A DNA stretch of 64,000 bases from Pseudoxanthomonas beigongshangi (lineage in GTDB: Bacteria; Pseudomonadota; Gammaproteobacteria; Xanthomonadales; Xanthomonadaceae): positions 1-64,000 of the forward strand of contig NZ_JADHDV010000015.1 of assembly GCF_016820515.1 (NCBI RefSeq). The letters run 5' to 3'. Shown here piece after piece: positions 35,180 through 44,039 of the stretch (positions are counted from its first letter, which is position 1; each line of letters opens with the position of its first letter). The position numbers and the translations under genes are program-made. The notes under the pieces were generated by a model. It was not told the DNA's origin, ran no database searches, and was given only the letters and a program-made list of their open reading frames with translations.

Positions 35180-38100
35180 ATGGCCCAGATCGAACGCAAG
35201 CGGTTGTCGATGGACATTGCCCGGCTGCTGCATGCCAGCCGGTTGCTCGGGGGCTTGGCGCTGCTCGCGCCGGCGCTGGCCGCCGCCGAATGCGTCACCA
35301 CCGGCACCACCACGGTCTGCACCACCGCCGCGCCCAATCCCTGGGTTGCCACTGTGGGCGAGGGCAATGTGCCCGCGGCCGACAACCGTACCGTCGACGT
35401 GCAGGCCGGTGCCCGGATCGCGGTGGGCGACGCCAACGCGATTTCGTTGCGCGACAATGCCAGCATCCACATGGGCACGGATGCCGTGGTCAGTTCCACG
35501 GCGGTCAGCGCCCCGGGCTTGTTCAATGCCGGCGCCAACACTGTCGAGATGCGCACTGGCGGCACCCTGACCATCGATGCGGGCGGTCAGGTGCTGGCGC
35601 TGGGCACGCAGGGCAGTGCCGAGGCGGTCAACTTCCTGGGTACGGGCAACGTCATCCGGAACAGCGGCACCATCCGAGCGACCAGTGCGATAGCCATCTG
35701 GTCACAGAACATGACCGGGTTGAACACGATCACCAATACCGGGACCGGCGTCATCGAGGCGACGGGCACCGTGATTGGCGGGTCCGGCAGCAGCGCGGTG
35801 CATTTCATCAACCACGGCACGATAAACGGCAATCTGGTTCTCGCTGGCGGTGACGACCTGGTCGAAATGCTGGGCGGCACCATCAACGGAACCACCAGCC
35901 AGGGCGACGGCAACGATGCCCTGATCTTGAACGACGGCCAGATCGGCCCGGTCGACCAGGGAGCCGGCCAGGATCGCATGGAGGTCAACGGAGGCAGCGT
36001 CGCCGGCACGGTCCAGCAGGGCGGCGGCATCGACGACTTCGTGATGACAGGCGGCGAGATCGGCGCGCTCTTCCAGGGCGATGGCCTGGACACCTTCCGA
36101 ATGACCGGCGGACGCATCATCGGCGCGTTCGAGGATGGCGACTACGCCGAGATGACCGGCGGACGCATCGGCCGGGTCAACATGAAGCTCGACGACAATA
36201 CCTTCGACATGTCCGGCGGCACCATCGACGGCAACCTGGTGACCGGGTTCGGCCGCGACACCATCCGCCTGTCCGACGGCTACATTGGCGGCAACATCAG
36301 CGTCAGCGGCGGCGACGACCGCATCACCGTTACCGGCGGCACCGTGCGTGGCGAAGTCCGCGTGAGCCTGGGCAACGACGTGTTCGAATGGAATGGCGGT
36401 GGCGTGATCCATGGCGCCATCGATCTGGGCGACGGCGATGATGTCGCCAACCTGACCAGCCTGAACCAGGCGCACCTGGGCGCCACGCCGCTGCTGGACG
36501 GCGGCGCCGGCAACGATGCGCTCAATTGGTCGAACGTGACCACCGGCGGCATTTCGCGCTTCCAGAACTGGGAACGGGTGGATGCGCTCAACGACACGGA
36601 ACTGGGTTTCGACAGCGACCTGGTGCTCGGCGACGCCGGCAGCGGTACCGGCACTTTCAACATCGATGCGACCAGCACGGTCTATGCCGGCGATGGCACC
36701 CATGCCGCGGTGCGCGCGTTCGACGCGGCGCAACTGGCCAATGTCGTCAATGCAGGCCGCATCGACCTGACCAACGGCAATACCGGTGACGCCAGCGATA
36801 CCTTCACCATCGTCGGCAACTATGTCGGCAACAACGGCGTGGTCCACCTGCAGACGGTGCTTGGGGACGACAGTTCCGCCTCCGATCGACTGATCCTCTC
36901 GGGAGGGCAGGCCAGCGGCAGCACCGGCCTGGACATCATCAATTTTGGCGGTCCGGGTGCCCAGACGGCGCTGGACGGCATCATGGTGGTGCAGTCGATC
37001 GAGGGCGCGACGTCAACGAGCAGTGCCTTCGCGCTGACCGGACCCGTGGCGGCAGGCGCATTCGAGTACTACCTGTTCAAGGGCGGCGCCAGCGACGGCA
37101 GCAGCGAGAACTGGTACCTGCGTTCCACCCTGCTCAGCGGTATCGATTCCACGCCGGCGCCCGCACCGGATCCGACCGAACCCGCGCCGCCGGAACCGCC
37201 ACCGCCTCCGCCTCCGGAGCCGCCGGCGCAACCCCCGCCGGAATTGCCGCCGCCACCGCCACCGCCGCCGCCGCAACTGCCGGGGGATCCGGACATCCCC
37301 GATCCCGATCCGGAAGCACCCACGCCGGAGCCCCCGGCGCCGCCGCCGGAACCACCGCCGGTCCAGCCGCCTTCACCTCCGCCACCGGAACCCCCGGTGC
37401 CGCGGAATCCGGCGCCGCTGCCCGGCGGAGACCGCACGCCGCCAACGCCCGGGGCCACCGAAGCCGAAGGCGAAGTGATCCCGCTGTATCGCGTGGAAAC
37501 GCCTACCTACGCGGTGGTGCCGCCACTGTTGCGCCAGGTCTCGCTGGCCAGCCTGGGGACCTTCCACGAGCGCCAGGGCGAACAGGCGTTGCTGGGCAAC
37601 GACGGCACCTTCCGCGCCGCCTGGGGCAGGGTGATCGGACAGAACACCGAGCAGAGCTGGCGCGGAACCGTCTCGCCCACCTTCGACGGTTCCATCACCG
37701 GCGTGCAGGCGGGCGTGGACATCCATGCCTGGGAGAACACCGAGGCCGGGCGCCGCGACCATCTGGGCCTGTTCCTCGGTCGGACCCGCGCCGACGGCGA
37801 CGTGCGCGGTTTCGCCATCGGCTGGAACAACCTCACCGTGGGCAAGAACAAGCTCGACGAGGACCACCTGGGCCTGTACTGGACGCGCATCGGCGAACGC
37901 GGCGGCTATCTGGACGCGGTGCTGATGGCCAGCCGCTATGACGGCGATGCACGTTCGACCCGGGGCCAGGGCATCGAACTGGACGGCGACGGCCTGACCG
38001 CTTCGCTGGAGATCGGCGCGCCTGTGCGCTGGCGCGAAGGCTCGCGCTGGTCGCTGGAACCCCAGGCCCAAATCATCTGGCAACGCACGGATCTGGACGA

Positions 38101-38449
38101 TCAGCGCGACCGCTTCGCCCGAGTGGCGTTCGACATGGACAGTGCGCTGACCGGACGCGTCGGCCTGCGCCTGGCCGCGGATTTCCCGACCGCGCACGGC
38201 TTGTGGCAGCCCTACCTGAAGCTCAACTACTGGCACACCTTCGAAGGCCGCGACGTGATGCGGATGGATACCGATGCCGTCGTTACCCGACAGATGGCCA
38301 ATGCGGTGGAATTCGGCGGCGGGGTAGTGGCCAAGTTCAGCGATCGCTTCAGCCTGTACTTCACCGCAGACTACACCAGCGATACCGGCGACGAAGGTCT
38401 GGATCGCGAAACGGTGGAAGGCAATCTGGGCATGCGCTTCAACTGGTGA
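35180..38449 (+). CDS. Autotransporter (type Va) with repetitive beta-helical passenger
   Basis: A 1089-residue protein in three parts. Residues 1-35 are a signal peptide (LLGGLALLAPALAAAE). The passenger runs to about residue 655 and includes about ten repeats of roughly 20 residues with GGDD/GDGxD and MTGGxI motifs, as expected for a right-handed beta-helix. A Pro-rich linker occupies about residues 658-750. The C-terminal 300 residues are an autotransporter barrel (RAAWGRVIGQNTEQSWRG, GVQAGVDIHAWE, ending NLGMRFNW). The passenger would be displayed on the cell surface, probably as an adhesin. No protease triad is visible. GGAG lies eight bases before ATG 35180. Confidence 0.87.
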   Translation: MAQIERKRLSMDIARLLHASRLLGGLALLAPALAAAECVTTGTTTVCTTAAPNPWVATVGEGNVPAADNRTVDVQAGARIAVGDANAISLRDNASIHMGTDAVVSSTAVSAPGLFNAGANTVEMRTGGTLTIDAGGQVLALGTQGSAEAVNFLGTGNVIRNSGTIRATSAIAIWSQNMTGLNTITNTGTGVIEATGTVIGGSGSSAVHFINHGTINGNLVLAGGDDLVEMLGGTINGTTSQGDGNDALILNDGQIGPVDQGAGQDRMEVNGGSVAGTVQQGGGIDDFVMTGGEIGALFQGDGLDTFRMTGGRIIGAFEDGDYAEMTGGRIGRVNMKLDDNTFDMSGGTIDGNLVTGFGRDTIRLSDGYIGGNISVSGGDDRITVTGGTVRGEVRVSLGNDVFEWNGGGVIHGAIDLGDGDDVANLTSLNQAHLGATPLLDGGAGNDALNWSNVTTGGISRFQNWERVDALNDTELGFDSDLVLGDAGSGTGTFNIDATSTVYAGDGTHAAVRAFDAAQLANVVNAGRIDLTNGNTGDASDTFTIVGNYVGNNGVVHLQTVLGDDSSASDRLILSGGQASGSTGLDIINFGGPGAQTALDGIMVVQSIEGATSTSSAFALTGPVAAGAFEYYLFKGGASDGSSENWYLRSTLLSGIDSTPAPAPDPTEPAPPEPPPPPPPEPPAQPPPELPPPPPPPPPQLPGDPDIPDPDPEAPTPEPPAPPPEPPPVQPPSPPPPEPPVPRNPAPLPGGDRTPPTPGATEAEGEVIPLYRVETPTYAVVPPLLRQVSLASLGTFHERQGEQALLGNDGTFRAAWGRVIGQNTEQSWRGTVSPTFDGSITGVQAGVDIHAWENTEAGRRDHLGLFLGRTRADGDVRGFAIGWNNLTVGKNKLDEDHLGLYWTRIGERGGYLDAVLMASRYDGDARSTRGQGIELDGDGLTASLEIGAPVRWREGSRWSLEPQAQIIWQRTDLDDQRDRFARVAFDMDSALTGRVGLRLAADFPTAHGLWQPYLKLNYWHTFEGRDVMRMDTDAVVTRQMANAVEFGGGVVAKFSDRFSLYFTADYTSDTGDEGLDRETVEGNLGMRFNW
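35846..36450 (+). repeat. Array of about ten degenerate 20-residue coding repeats in the autotransporter passenger
   Basis: The translated repeats follow the pattern G-D-G-x-D-x-F-x-M-x-G-G-x-I-x-G (examples: GDGLDTFRMTGGRIIG, GGIDDFVMTGGEIGA, GFGRDTIRLSDGYIGG). One unit is about 60 bases. The DNA copies have drifted, so this is an old protein-level repeat and not a slippage array. Confidence 0.75.
37151..37425 (+). repeat. Proline-rich low-complexity linker
   Basis: About 90 codons dominated by Pro, with Glu, Ala and Asp, in patterns such as PPPPPPPEPP and PEPPAPPPEPP. It joins passenger to barrel and may span the outer-membrane surface layer. The CCG-rich DNA is prone to length change. Confidence 0.85.
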
Positions 38450-38456
38450 CCGCAGG

Positions 38457-38488
38457 AAGGCGCGGGGCATCCCTATGACCCGCGCCTT
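38457..38488. terminator. Hairpin between the convergent autotransporter and copZ genes
   Basis: AAGGCGCGGG at 38457-38466 pairs with CCCGCGCCTT at 38479-38488 around a 12-base loop, starting eight bases after the autotransporter stop. Only a short T run follows (CTTTC). Confidence 0.5.
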
Positions 38489-38533
38489 TCACGCCACGTC
38501 GCCGCGATCACGGGTGTGGTCCGGACGGATCGG

Positions 38534-38794
38534 TCAGGCGGCCTTGCAACTGCCGCAGCACTGGCTGCCGGATTCGGCCGGCGCCGCGGCGACCGCTTCG
38601 TCCGTCGCGACGACGTCATAACCTTGCGCGGCCAATGCCTGGGTCGCTTCCGCCGCGCGGATGTCGCCCCGGACCAGGACGGTCTTGCCCGGAAGATCCA
38701 CGGAAACGGACGCATTGGCGTCCAGCGCCTGCAGCGCGTAAGTGACCGTGCGTACGCAGTGGCCACAGGTCATGCCTTCGACAATGAGTTTCAT
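38534..38794 (-). CDS. copZ: Copper chaperone CopZ-like heavy-metal-binding protein
   Basis: An 86-residue protein with one HMA domain: [21 protein letters not shown] gives the CxxC copper site at Cys10 and Cys13. The tail carries three more cysteines (CCGSC near residues 79-83), which could add a second metal site. It delivers Cu(I) to the CopA ATPase. It is divergent from copA and has its own CueR box at 38845-38866. The first residue is ATG 38794. Confidence 0.87.
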   Translation of the reverse strand: MKLIVEGMTCGHCVRTVTYALQALDANASVSVDLPGKTVLVRGDIRAAEATQALAAQGYDVVATDEAVAAAPAESGSQCCGSCKAA

Positions 38795-38844
38795 GATGCC
38801 TCGGAGAGGATGACCGGCCCATCGCCGGCACGCACACGTTCGGG

Positions 38845-38866
38845 CTTGCCCCTGTGGGAAGGTCAA
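38845..38866 (-). promoter_or_regulatory. CueR box and -35 for copZ
   Basis: Read on the minus strand this is TTGACCTTCCCACAGGGGCAAG. TTGACC is the -35 box, and the dyad CTTCCC-ACAGG-GGCAAG is the MerR-family copper operator with one arm imperfect. It lies 51-72 bases before copZ. Confidence 0.75.
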
Positions 38867-38891
38867 TCCCGGGGCGGGAAATGGTGGTGGT

Positions 38892-38922
38892 TTGACCTTC
38901 CCATCGTGGGAAGCCGCATCGT
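38892..38922 (+). promoter_or_regulatory. CueR box and promoter for copA
   Basis: TTGACC at 38892-38897 is the -35 box. The perfect dyad CTTCCC-ATCGT-GGGAAG at 38897-38913 lies in the spacer, as in MerR-family copper promoters. A 19-base spacer would place the -10 hexamer at 38917-38922, but that sequence (CATCGT) matches poorly. Confidence 0.8.
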
Positions 38923-38950
38923 GCCGGCAACCCCACCGATGGATGCCGTC

Positions 38951-41371
38951 ATGAACTCCTCCCTGTCCCACGCCGCCGCCGCCATCCAGGACCGGTTCCG
39001 TTTCGGCGTATCCGGCATGACCTGCGCGTCCTGTGTCGGCCGCGTCGAACGCAGCCTGCGCGAGGTCCCGGGCGTGGCCGACGTGGCGGTGAATCTTGCC
39101 ACCGAAACCGTCGAAGTCCACGCCGCGCGACCGCTGCCGTTGCAGGCGCTGGACGCGGCCGTGCGCGACGCCGGCTATGAAATGGCCACCCGCGAGATCG
39201 AACTGGCGCTGCAGGGCATGACCTGCGCGTCCTGTGTCTCGCGCATCGAACGCGCCCTGGTCGCCGTGCCGGGCGTGGTCGAAGCCAGCGTCAATCTCGC
39301 CACCGAACAGGCACGCGTGCGGGTCACTTCCCAGGCGGCCGAAGCCGATCTGGTGGCGGCAGTGGCGGCGGCCGGCTACGGCGCCACGCCGCATGCCGCG
39401 GCACGGTCCGGCACGGATGCCGCGCAGGTCGCGGCTTCCCGCGAAGCCCGGCACCTGTGGTTCGCCGCGTTGCTGTCGCTACCGCTGGTGCTGCCGATGC
39501 TGGGCCTGTTGTGGGGCGAACACTGGATGCTGCCGGGCTGGGTGCAGTTCGCATTGGCGACGCCGGTGCAGTTCTGGCTGGGCGCGCGCTTCTACAAGGC
39601 CGGCTGGAAAGCGCTCAAGGCGCGTACCGGCAACATGGATCTGCTGGTCGCGCTGGGAACCAGCGCCGGCTACGGCCTGAGCGTGTACCACCTGCTGGCG
39701 GGCACCTCGTCGCATGCCGCGCAACCGCTGTACTTCGAGGCATCTGCCGTCATCATCACCCTGATCCTGATGGGCAAGTGGCTGGAAGCACGCGCCAAGC
39801 GCCAGACCACCGAAGCCATCCGCGCGTTGCAGGCATTGCGTCCGGCCACCGCGCGGGTGCGCCAGGCCCATGGCGACGTGGAACTGCCCATCGATCAGGT
39901 TCGCGTGGGCGACGTGGTGCTCGTGCGTCCGGGCGAACAGATTCCGGTGGACGGAGAACTGCTCGAAGGCCGCACCCATGCCGATGAGTCGATGATCACC
40001 GGCGAGTCGCTGCCGGTGGCCAAGAACCCGGGCGATCGCGTGACCGGCGGCGCGGTGAACGGGGAAGGCAACATCGCGATCACCACCGTGGCGGTGGGCG
40101 CGGAAAGCGCGCTGGCCCGCATCATCCGCCTGGTCGAGGACGCGCAGGCCCGCAAGGCGCCCATCCAGCGGATCGTGGATCGGGTGAGCGCGGTGTTCGT
40201 TCCGGTGGTGATCGGCATCGCCCTGCTGACCCTGGTGGCCTGGGGTGTATTCACCGGCGACTGGAACCAGGCCATCCTCAACGCGGTTGCCGTCCTGGTC
40301 ATCGCCTGTCCCTGTGCGCTGGGCCTGGCCACGCCCACCGCGATCATGGCCGGCACCGGCGTGGCGGCGCGCGCGGGCATCCTGTTCAAGGACGCCGAGG
40401 CGCTGGAGACGGCCCGCAAGGTCACCATCGTCGCGTTCGACAAGACCGGTACGCTGACGCAGGGGCGGCCGCTGCTGGCCGAAGTACTGCCCACCGAGGG
40501 CAGCGCTTCGGATCTGCTCGCGCTGGCCGCCGCGCTGCAGGCCGGCAGCGAACACCCGCTCGCCAAGGCGGTACTGGCCGCCGCGGCCTCCGGCCCGGCG
40601 CCGCAGCTGGCGGTCGATGTGCAGGCGCTGCCGGGGCGTGGTCTTTCCGGTGAGGTGCAGGGACGCCGGCTGTGGCTGGGCAGTGCGCAACTGATGCGTG
40701 AACTGGAGGTCGATGTTTCCACGCAGGCCGTGCAGGCCGATTCATTGGGCAATTCAGGGCATACGGTGTCCTGGCTGGCGGAAGCGCGGGACGGAACGAT
40801 CCGGTTGCGTGGCCTGTTGGCATTCCGCGACGAGCCCCGGGAAAGCGCGGCCGACGCGATCGCGCGGCTGCATGCGATGGGGCTGCGCACGGTGATGATC
40901 TCCGGTGACAACGCCGGCGCCGCCGGGGCGGTGGCGGCGACCCTGGGCATCGACGAAGTGCGCGCGAACGTGCTGCCCGACGGCAAGGCCGAGGTGATCC
41001 AGCAATTGCAGCAGGCCGGCACCGTGGCCATGGTCGGCGACGGCATCAACGATGCGCCCGCGCTCGCGGCGGCATCGGTGGGACTGGCGATGGGCTCGGG
41101 CACCGACGTGGCGATGCACGCCGCGGGCGTGACCCTGATGCGTCCGGATCCGCGGCTGGTCGCCGCGGCCATGGATGTTTCCCGCCGCACCACCCGCAAG
41201 ATCCACCAGAACCTGTTCTGGGCATTCGCCTACAACGTCGTCGGCATTCCGCTGGCGGCCCTGGGCCTGCTCAATCCGGTGCTGGCCGGCGCGGCCATGG
41301 CGCTGTCCTCGGTGAGCGTGCTCGCCAATACCTTGCTTTTGCGCCGTTGGCGACCCACCTTGGACGCCTAG
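38951..41371 (+). CDS. copA: Copper-exporting P1B-type ATPase CopA
   Basis: An 806-residue ATPase. Two HMA domains carry MTCASC (near residues 23 and 97). Then follow eight membrane segments, the TGES actuator loop ([15 protein letters not shown]), the CPC metal site in [18 protein letters not shown], the phosphorylated Asp in [11 protein letters not shown] in GSEHPLAKA and [10 protein letters not shown]. It pumps Cu(I) out of the cytoplasm. CueR boxes upstream and cueR 12 bases downstream confirm the copper role. ATG 38951 has GGA seven bases upstream; ATG 38939 is an alternative. Confidence 0.95.
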   Translation: MNSSLSHAAAAIQDRFRFGVSGMTCASCVGRVERSLREVPGVADVAVNLATETVEVHAARPLPLQALDAAVRDAGYEMATREIELALQGMTCASCVSRIERALVAVPGVVEASVNLATEQARVRVTSQAAEADLVAAVAAAGYGATPHAAARSGTDAAQVAASREARHLWFAALLSLPLVLPMLGLLWGEHWMLPGWVQFALATPVQFWLGARFYKAGWKALKARTGNMDLLVALGTSAGYGLSVYHLLAGTSSHAAQPLYFEASAVIITLILMGKWLEARAKRQTTEAIRALQALRPATARVRQAHGDVELPIDQVRVGDVVLVRPGEQIPVDGELLEGRTHADESMITGESLPVAKNPGDRVTGGAVNGEGNIAITTVAVGAESALARIIRLVEDAQARKAPIQRIVDRVSAVFVPVVIGIALLTLVAWGVFTGDWNQAILNAVAVLVIACPCALGLATPTAIMAGTGVAARAGILFKDAEALETARKVTIVAFDKTGTLTQGRPLLAEVLPTEGSASDLLALAAALQAGSEHPLAKAVLAAAASGPAPQLAVDVQALPGRGLSGEVQGRRLWLGSAQLMRELEVDVSTQAVQADSLGNSGHTVSWLAEARDGTIRLRGLLAFRDEPRESAADAIARLHAMGLRTVMISGDNAGAAGAVAATLGIDEVRANVLPDGKAEVIQQLQQAGTVAMVGDGINDAPALAAASVGLAMGSGTDVAMHAAGVTLMRPDPRLVAAAMDVSRRTTRKIHQNLFWAFAYNVVGIPLAALGLLNPVLAGAAMALSSVSVLANTLLLRRWRPTLDA

Positions 41372-41383
41372 GAGATTTCCGCA

Positions 41384-41839
41384 ATGTCCAGACGAACCCA
41401 GGCACCACGCCCCGAACTGGCCGACGCCCGCCGGCAGGGCCTGCACAACATCGGCGAGGCGGCGGCCATCAGCGGCGTGAGCGCCAAGATGATCCGGCAC
41501 TATGAAAGCATCGGCCTGCTGTCGCCGGCCGAACGCACCTTCGCCGGCTATCGCATCTACTCGGACAACGACCTCCACCGCCTGCGCTTCATCAAGCGCG
41601 CCCGCGTGCTTGGTTTTCCGATCAAGCAGATCGAGGTGCTGCTGGGACTGTGGGACAACCGCGAGCGCGCCAGTTCGGAGGTCAAGGAACTGGCACGCGC
41701 ACACGCGGATGAACTGGGCAGGAAGATCCGGGAAATGCAGGCCATGCAGCAGACCCTGCTGGATCTGGCCCGGCGTTGCCACGGCGACGATCGGCCGGAC
41801 TGTCCGATCCTGGAAGATCTGGCGACGCTCGAACGCTAG
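41384..41839 (+). CDS. cueR: Copper-responsive MerR-family activator CueR
   Basis: A 151-residue MerR protein. The helix-turn-helix is at about residues 20-60 (LHNIGEAAAISGVSAKMIRHYESIGLL), followed by a long dimer helix and the metal-binding loop RRCHGDDRPDCPIL, with two cysteines spaced by seven residues as in CueR (Cys112 and Cys120 of E. coli). It distorts the 19-base-spaced promoters of copZ and copA when Cu(I) binds. It has about 18 extra N-terminal residues (SRRTQAPRPELADARRQG) compared with E. coli CueR. Confidence 0.93.
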   Translation: MSRRTQAPRPELADARRQGLHNIGEAAAISGVSAKMIRHYESIGLLSPAERTFAGYRIYSDNDLHRLRFIKRARVLGFPIKQIEVLLGLWDNRERASSEVKELARAHADELGRKIREMQAMQQTLLDLARRCHGDDRPDCPILEDLATLER

Positions 41840-41964
41840 GTCTCAGGCGCGTCCGGAGCCTCATCCCATCCTTTTGCCTGCGCGTCGCCCGGTCGGTAGA
41901 CCCGGCGCGCGTCGATGATGGACGCCGCGGCGGCGCGAGCGCACCGCCGCGCGTTCGCCCGCAC

Positions 41965-43893
41965 TCAATAGACCGGCAACTCGATCGAGCTCGCCGCTTC
42001 CGGCGTGTGCCAGATGCGCTGCGTCGCCTTGCGGTAGTCCTCCGGCTTGGCGAAGTAGATGTTCGGGACGAAGGTCTGCGGATTCCGGTCGTACAGCGGG
42101 AACAGGGTCGACTGCACCTGCACCATCACCCGATGTCCGGGCAGGAACACGTGGTTGGCCTCCGGCAGCGCGAAGCGATAGGGCAGGGTCTGGTCGGAGG
42201 GAATCGCCTTGGCGTGCTCGAAGCTCTCGCGATAGCGTCCGCGGAAGATCGCCAGCGAGACCGGCAACTGGTAGCCGCCCATCTCGGTCGCCGAGGCGAC
42301 CTGCTCGGGATACACGTCGATCAACTTGACCACCCAGTCGCTGTCGCTGCCACTGGTGGACGCCTGCAGGTTCACCCACGGCGTGCCGGCGATGCGCAGC
42401 GGTTCGGTCAGCGGTTCGGTGATGAAGGTCAGCACGTCCGGCCGGCCATCGACGAAGCGCTGATCCTTGACCAGCCACGTCGTCCACATGTCGCGATCGC
42501 CGAAACGCACCGGGCGCGGCGCGAACGGCACCGGCTTGGCGGGATCGGAAACGTATTCCTCGAATCCGCTCTCGCCGGCCGCCGGCGGCTGGAACGAGAG
42601 CTGGCCGCCCGCGCGCAGGTACAACGGCCGGGCGGGGGAGCCACACCCCTGGGCGCAGCTGCGCGGCCAGTTCGGCAGGCGGTCCCAGCGGTCCTCGCCG
42701 GTGTTGTAGACCAGCACCGGCGGCGTATCCGCCTTCGGCGCGCCTTCGACCAGGTACTGATCGAAGAACGGCTTGAGCACGTCGCGGCGGAACTGCAACG
42801 CGGTATCGCCGTCGAATTTCAGCGCGCCCAGGTTGCGTGCCTCGTAGTTGACCTGGCTGTGCCGCCACGGTCCCATCACCAGGTAATTCAGGTTGTTGCC
42901 GGTATCGCGTCCTTCCATCGCCTGGTAGCTGTGGTTCGCGCCCCACATGTCTTCCTGGTCCCACAGGCCCTGCAGCCACATGGTCGGGACCTTCAGTGGT
43001 GTGCTGGCCATCTTCCGATCCAGTGCCTGCTCCTGCCAGAACGCGTCGTAGGCCGGATGCTCGGTCATCTTGTGCCACCACGGAATCTGTTCCAGTCCAT
43101 GGGTCCGGGCGTAATCGCCGGCCGAACCGGCACGCAGGAAGGTGGTGTAGTCGTCCAGCCCCTCGCTGGGCACCGAAGTTCCCTTGCCGCGCTTGGTCAG
43201 CTGGCCGGTGAAGTAGCCGAAATTGACCTGCCGGAACGCACCGTAGTTGAGCCAGTCGTCGCCCATCCAGCCATCGATCATCGGGCTCTGCGGCGCCGCC
43301 ACCTTGAGCGCCGGATGCGGATCGGTCAGCGCCATCACCACGGTGAAGCCTTCATAGGAAGAGCCGAGCATGCCGACGCGTCCGTTGGACTCGGGCACGT
43401 GCTTGACCAGCCAGTCGATGGTGTCCCAGGCGTCGGTGGCGTGATCGACCTTGGTCGGATTCAGCGGCCCGCGCAGCGGACGGGTCATCACGTAATCGCC
43501 CTGTGAACCGTACTTGCCGCGCACATCCTGGAACACCCGGATGTAGCCGGCGGGCACGAACACCTCATCGCCCTGCGGCAGGATGTCGATCATGCGCGGC
43601 GATTCCATGCGCTGGGCGCGGCCCGCCGCGTCGTAGGGCGTGCGGGTCAACAGCATGGGGGCGTTCTTCGCCCCCTTGGGCACGACGATGACGGTATAGA
43701 GCTTCACCCCGTCGCGCATCGGCACCATCACCACGCGCTTGTCGTAGTCGAAATCCTGCTTCGGTACGACGAATTCCTTGCCGGTGATGTCCGGCGTGAT
43801 CGCCGGTGTCTGGGCCAGGGCGAAAACCGCGGGAAGGAACAACGCCAATGCCGCCAGCCTGCGGCAGCCGAGGGCCTTGCAAGTCATCTTCAT
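41965..43893 (-). CDS. Alpha-amino-acid ester hydrolase (CocE/NonD family)
   Basis: A 642-residue exported serine hydrolase. It has a signal peptide ending near FALAQ, then an alpha/beta-hydrolase domain with nucleophile Ser179 in GMLGSSYEG, Asp312 in LWDQEDMWG and His345 in GPWRHSQ. All three sit five residues after the triad I recall for the Xanthomonas citri enzyme (174, 307, 340). The C-terminal jelly-roll has WVNLQASTSGSDSDWVVKL and FLPGHRVMVQVQSTLFP. The family hydrolyses or transfers alpha-amino acyl groups, best known on beta-lactam side chains; natural substrates may be dipeptide esters. ATGs at 43893 and 43887 are both possible starts. Confidence 0.9.
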   Translation of the reverse strand: MKMTCKALGCRRLAALALFLPAVFALAQTPAITPDITGKEFVVPKQDFDYDKRVVMVPMRDGVKLYTVIVVPKGAKNAPMLLTRTPYDAAGRAQRMESPRMIDILPQGDEVFVPAGYIRVFQDVRGKYGSQGDYVMTRPLRGPLNPTKVDHATDAWDTIDWLVKHVPESNGRVGMLGSSYEGFTVVMALTDPHPALKVAAPQSPMIDGWMGDDWLNYGAFRQVNFGYFTGQLTKRGKGTSVPSEGLDDYTTFLRAGSAGDYARTHGLEQIPWWHKMTEHPAYDAFWQEQALDRKMASTPLKVPTMWLQGLWDQEDMWGANHSYQAMEGRDTGNNLNYLVMGPWRHSQVNYEARNLGALKFDGDTALQFRRDVLKPFFDQYLVEGAPKADTPPVLVYNTGEDRWDRLPNWPRSCAQGCGSPARPLYLRAGGQLSFQPPAAGESGFEEYVSDPAKPVPFAPRPVRFGDRDMWTTWLVKDQRFVDGRPDVLTFITEPLTEPLRIAGTPWVNLQASTSGSDSDWVVKLIDVYPEQVASATEMGGYQLPVSLAIFRGRYRESFEHAKAIPSDQTLPYRFALPEANHVFLPGHRVMVQVQSTLFPLYDRNPQTFVPNIYFAKPEDYRKATQRIWHTPEAASSIELPVY

Positions 43894-43973
43894 GGAGCGT
43901 CTCGATTCCGGAGTCGTAACCTGCCGATTAAACCGCGCCGCGAGGCCCGCAGCCAGTGCTGAATGCGCCGTAG

Positions 43974-43991
43974 AGCGGAGCTCGCTCCGCT
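43974..43991. terminator. Small hairpin after the GH92 gene
   Basis: AGCGGAGC at 43974-43981 pairs with GCTCCGCT at 43984-43991. It lies on the 3' side of the leftward GH92 gene. No T tract follows on the minus strand, so it is a weak terminator candidate. Confidence 0.35.
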
Positions 43992-44039
43992 TGCCTTTGC
44001 GAACGCCCCGTCAACCCCGTGCCGGCAAGCCCAGCCGGA

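Noticed and set aside
37151-37425. Repetitive CCG-rich tract, considered as a CRISPR or satellite array
   Set aside because: The repeats are irregular and in frame with a proline-rich linker of the autotransporter; there are no constant repeats with unique spacers.
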